Assembly (NCBI GenBank): GCA_964650685.1
Contig: CAZYUW010000178.1
Coordinates: 1-6,286 of the forward strand
Direction: 5' to 3'
Length of the DNA stretch: 6,286 bases
Source: Nitratifractor sp964650685
Lineage (GTDB): Bacteria > Campylobacterota > Campylobacteria > Campylobacterales > Sulfurovaceae
Positions 5,375 to 6,286 of the stretch are shown piece by piece (positions within the stretch are counted from its first letter, which is position 1; each line of letters starts with the position of its first letter). A model generated the notes under the pieces. That model was given only the letters and a program-made list of their open reading frames with translations, was not told the DNA's origin and did no database searches. Both the position numbers and the translations under genes were made by a program.

Positions 5375-6286
5375 GAGTGCTTCGAGCGGCAATGTCATCA
5401 CTTTTTCTCTCTCTGTCATTGGCGGCTTCCGGTCAAGTGCTGGATATAGATATACGCCCCAGGACCAGCCATATCGGTACGAGAGACTCGAAGATCGTCA
5501 TTCTGGATCAGAAAGAGCTTCGTTTTGGCAGAATCGATGGCGAGAAGTTCGAAGAGATATCCGATTTGGCTTATGACGACACAGGAAAGAGACTGTATAT
5601 GGTAGGTGATGAGGGGAGTTTTTTTGTTTTCGATGCAATCGTAGGGCGTGAAAAGATAGAAAAACTCACCCCTGTTTCCGGATGCAGGATACGAAACGAA
5701 AAAAAGAGAAAACTGAAAAAGAGCGAGAGGGATTCCGAGGGGTTGGCGCTCAACTATAAAAAAGATATCTATATCAGTTTCGAAGGCAGACCCAGGATTG
5801 CCAGGCTGGGAAAAGATTGTGCCGTTGAGAGATATTTGCCTCTGGGAAAACCACTTGGAGACAAGAGTCATTACAGAGGCAGAAACAAGATGCTCGAAGC
5901 TCTGGCGTGGCATCCTGATCATGGATTGATAGTGGCGCCGGAGAGACCGCTCGATAGTTCAGATGACCATATGGCGACGATATACTCTCTGGGATCGAAG
6001 AGGTGGAGTTTCGAAGGGGACTCTTTCGCAGAGGCTTCCGTCAGCGCAATGGAGACGATGGACAACGGGGATATCATGGTTTTGCAAAGAAGCTATCAGG
6101 GGCCGTTGAAGCCTTTTGTGGTGAGCCTCAGGAGAGTGCATCTCGACAGGTGCGAAAAGGGCGTCTGCGCGAATGAGATTCTGTTGCGTATGGACAGCGA
6201 CAAAGGATGGAGCGTACAGAACTTCGAAGGCTTGACCAGAGTGGGAGAAAACAGATATCTTATGGTGAGCGACAATGGTTCGGGGC
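5371..6286 (+). CDS. Secreted phytase-like/esterase-like protein, 3' partial
   Basis: The reading frame is open for 305 codons to the window edge, so the C-terminus is missing. It starts at TTG overlapping the lspA stop (TTGA, 4-base overlap). AAAGGAG at 5357–5363, 7 nt upstream, is one of the best ribosome binding sites in the window and supports this start over GTG 5377 or ATG 5392. Residues 1–20 form a signal peptide (MRVLRAAMSSLFLSLSLAAS), with no lipobox Cys, so the product should be periplasmic or secreted. The motifs resemble the phytase-like beta-propeller family (PF13449, often named esterase-like activity of phytase): SDLAYDDTGKRLYMVGDEG (64–82), DSEGLAL (121–127), EALAWHPDHGLIVAPER (176–191) and NFEGLTRVGENRYLMVSDNGSG (284–305). 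Four cysteines (105, 150, 261, 266) could form two disulfides. Enzymatic activity of the family is poorly established, and the substrate is unknown. It is third in the glmM–lspA operon. Confidence 0.85.
   Translation, partial: MRVLRAAMSSLFLSLSLAASGQVLDIDIRPRTSHIGTRDSKIVILDQKELRFGRIDGEKFEEISDLAYDDTGKRLYMVGDEGSFFVFDAIVGREKIEKLTPVSGCRIRNEKKRKLKKSERDSEGLALNYKKDIYISFEGRPRIARLGKDCAVERYLPLGKPLGDKSHYRGRNKMLEALAWHPDHGLIVAPERPLDSSDDHMATIYSLGSKRWSFEGDSFAEASVSAMETMDNGDIMVLQRSYQGPLKPFVVSLRRVHLDRCEKGVCANEILLRMDSDKGWSVQNFEGLTRVGENRYLMVSDNGSG

Noticed and set aside
5416..5922. 168-codon frame on the − strand
   Set aside because: It lies opposite the phytase-like gene, which has a signal peptide, strong ribosome binding site and family motifs.
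1..6286. CRISPR array, insertion sequence, phage or defence island
   Set aside because: No direct repeat array, transposase, integrase, or nuclease/toxin motifs were seen on either strand.

Overview
The window reads as ordinary chromosomal DNA of a Campylobacterota (former Epsilonproteobacteria) bacterium. Four things suggest this. rpsT–prfA lies divergent from glmM–lspA, the same four-gene block I recall from Helicobacter pylori (HP0074–HP0077). The GlmM C-terminal motif is RYSGTEN-type. Predicted promoters have a strong extended −10 (gnTAGAAT) and a weak −35. Arg and Ile codons lean to AGA/AGG and ATA. Base composition looks too balanced for Helicobacter or Campylobacter proper, so I favour an environmental or vent lineage (Sulfurovum-, Nitratifractor- or Hydrogenimonas-like). 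That placement is inference, and the species is not determinable from the sequence alone.

Layout: 1–135 is the tail of an rRNA operon ending in 5S rRNA. 136–380 is non-coding and holds inverted repeats, a run of eight G and two candidate promoters. 381–1059 (+) is a tightly packed pair of small unrecognised genes, the second a two-helix membrane protein. 1096–1713 (−) is a PAP2-family membrane phosphatase. 1714–1888 has no gene that I can see. 1889–2956 (−) is prfA (release factor 1) and 3032–3301 (−) is rpsT (ribosomal protein S20), read in the order rpsT→prfA with an 8-bp stem hairpin between them. 3302–3581 is a divergent AT-rich promoter region. 3582–4919 (+) is glmM, 4919–5374 (+) is lspA, and 5371 to the window end (+) is a secreted phytase-like/esterase-like protein, cut off at its 3' end. 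These last three overlap by 1 and 4 bases and look like one operon.

How they fit together: 5S rRNA, S20 and RF1 serve translation. GlmM makes glucosamine-1-phosphate for UDP-GlcNAc (peptidoglycan and LPS). LspA matures lipoproteins. The PAP2 protein probably dephosphorylates an isoprenoid or lipid phosphate at the membrane. The phytase-like protein is predicted to be periplasmic. Most of the window is therefore housekeeping with an envelope theme.

I found no convincing sign of a new defence, mobile or RNA-guided system. The points worth a second look are the unrecognised gene pair, the palindrome and G-run ahead of it, the secreted protein fused into the glmM–lspA operon, and several RNA structures in leaders.
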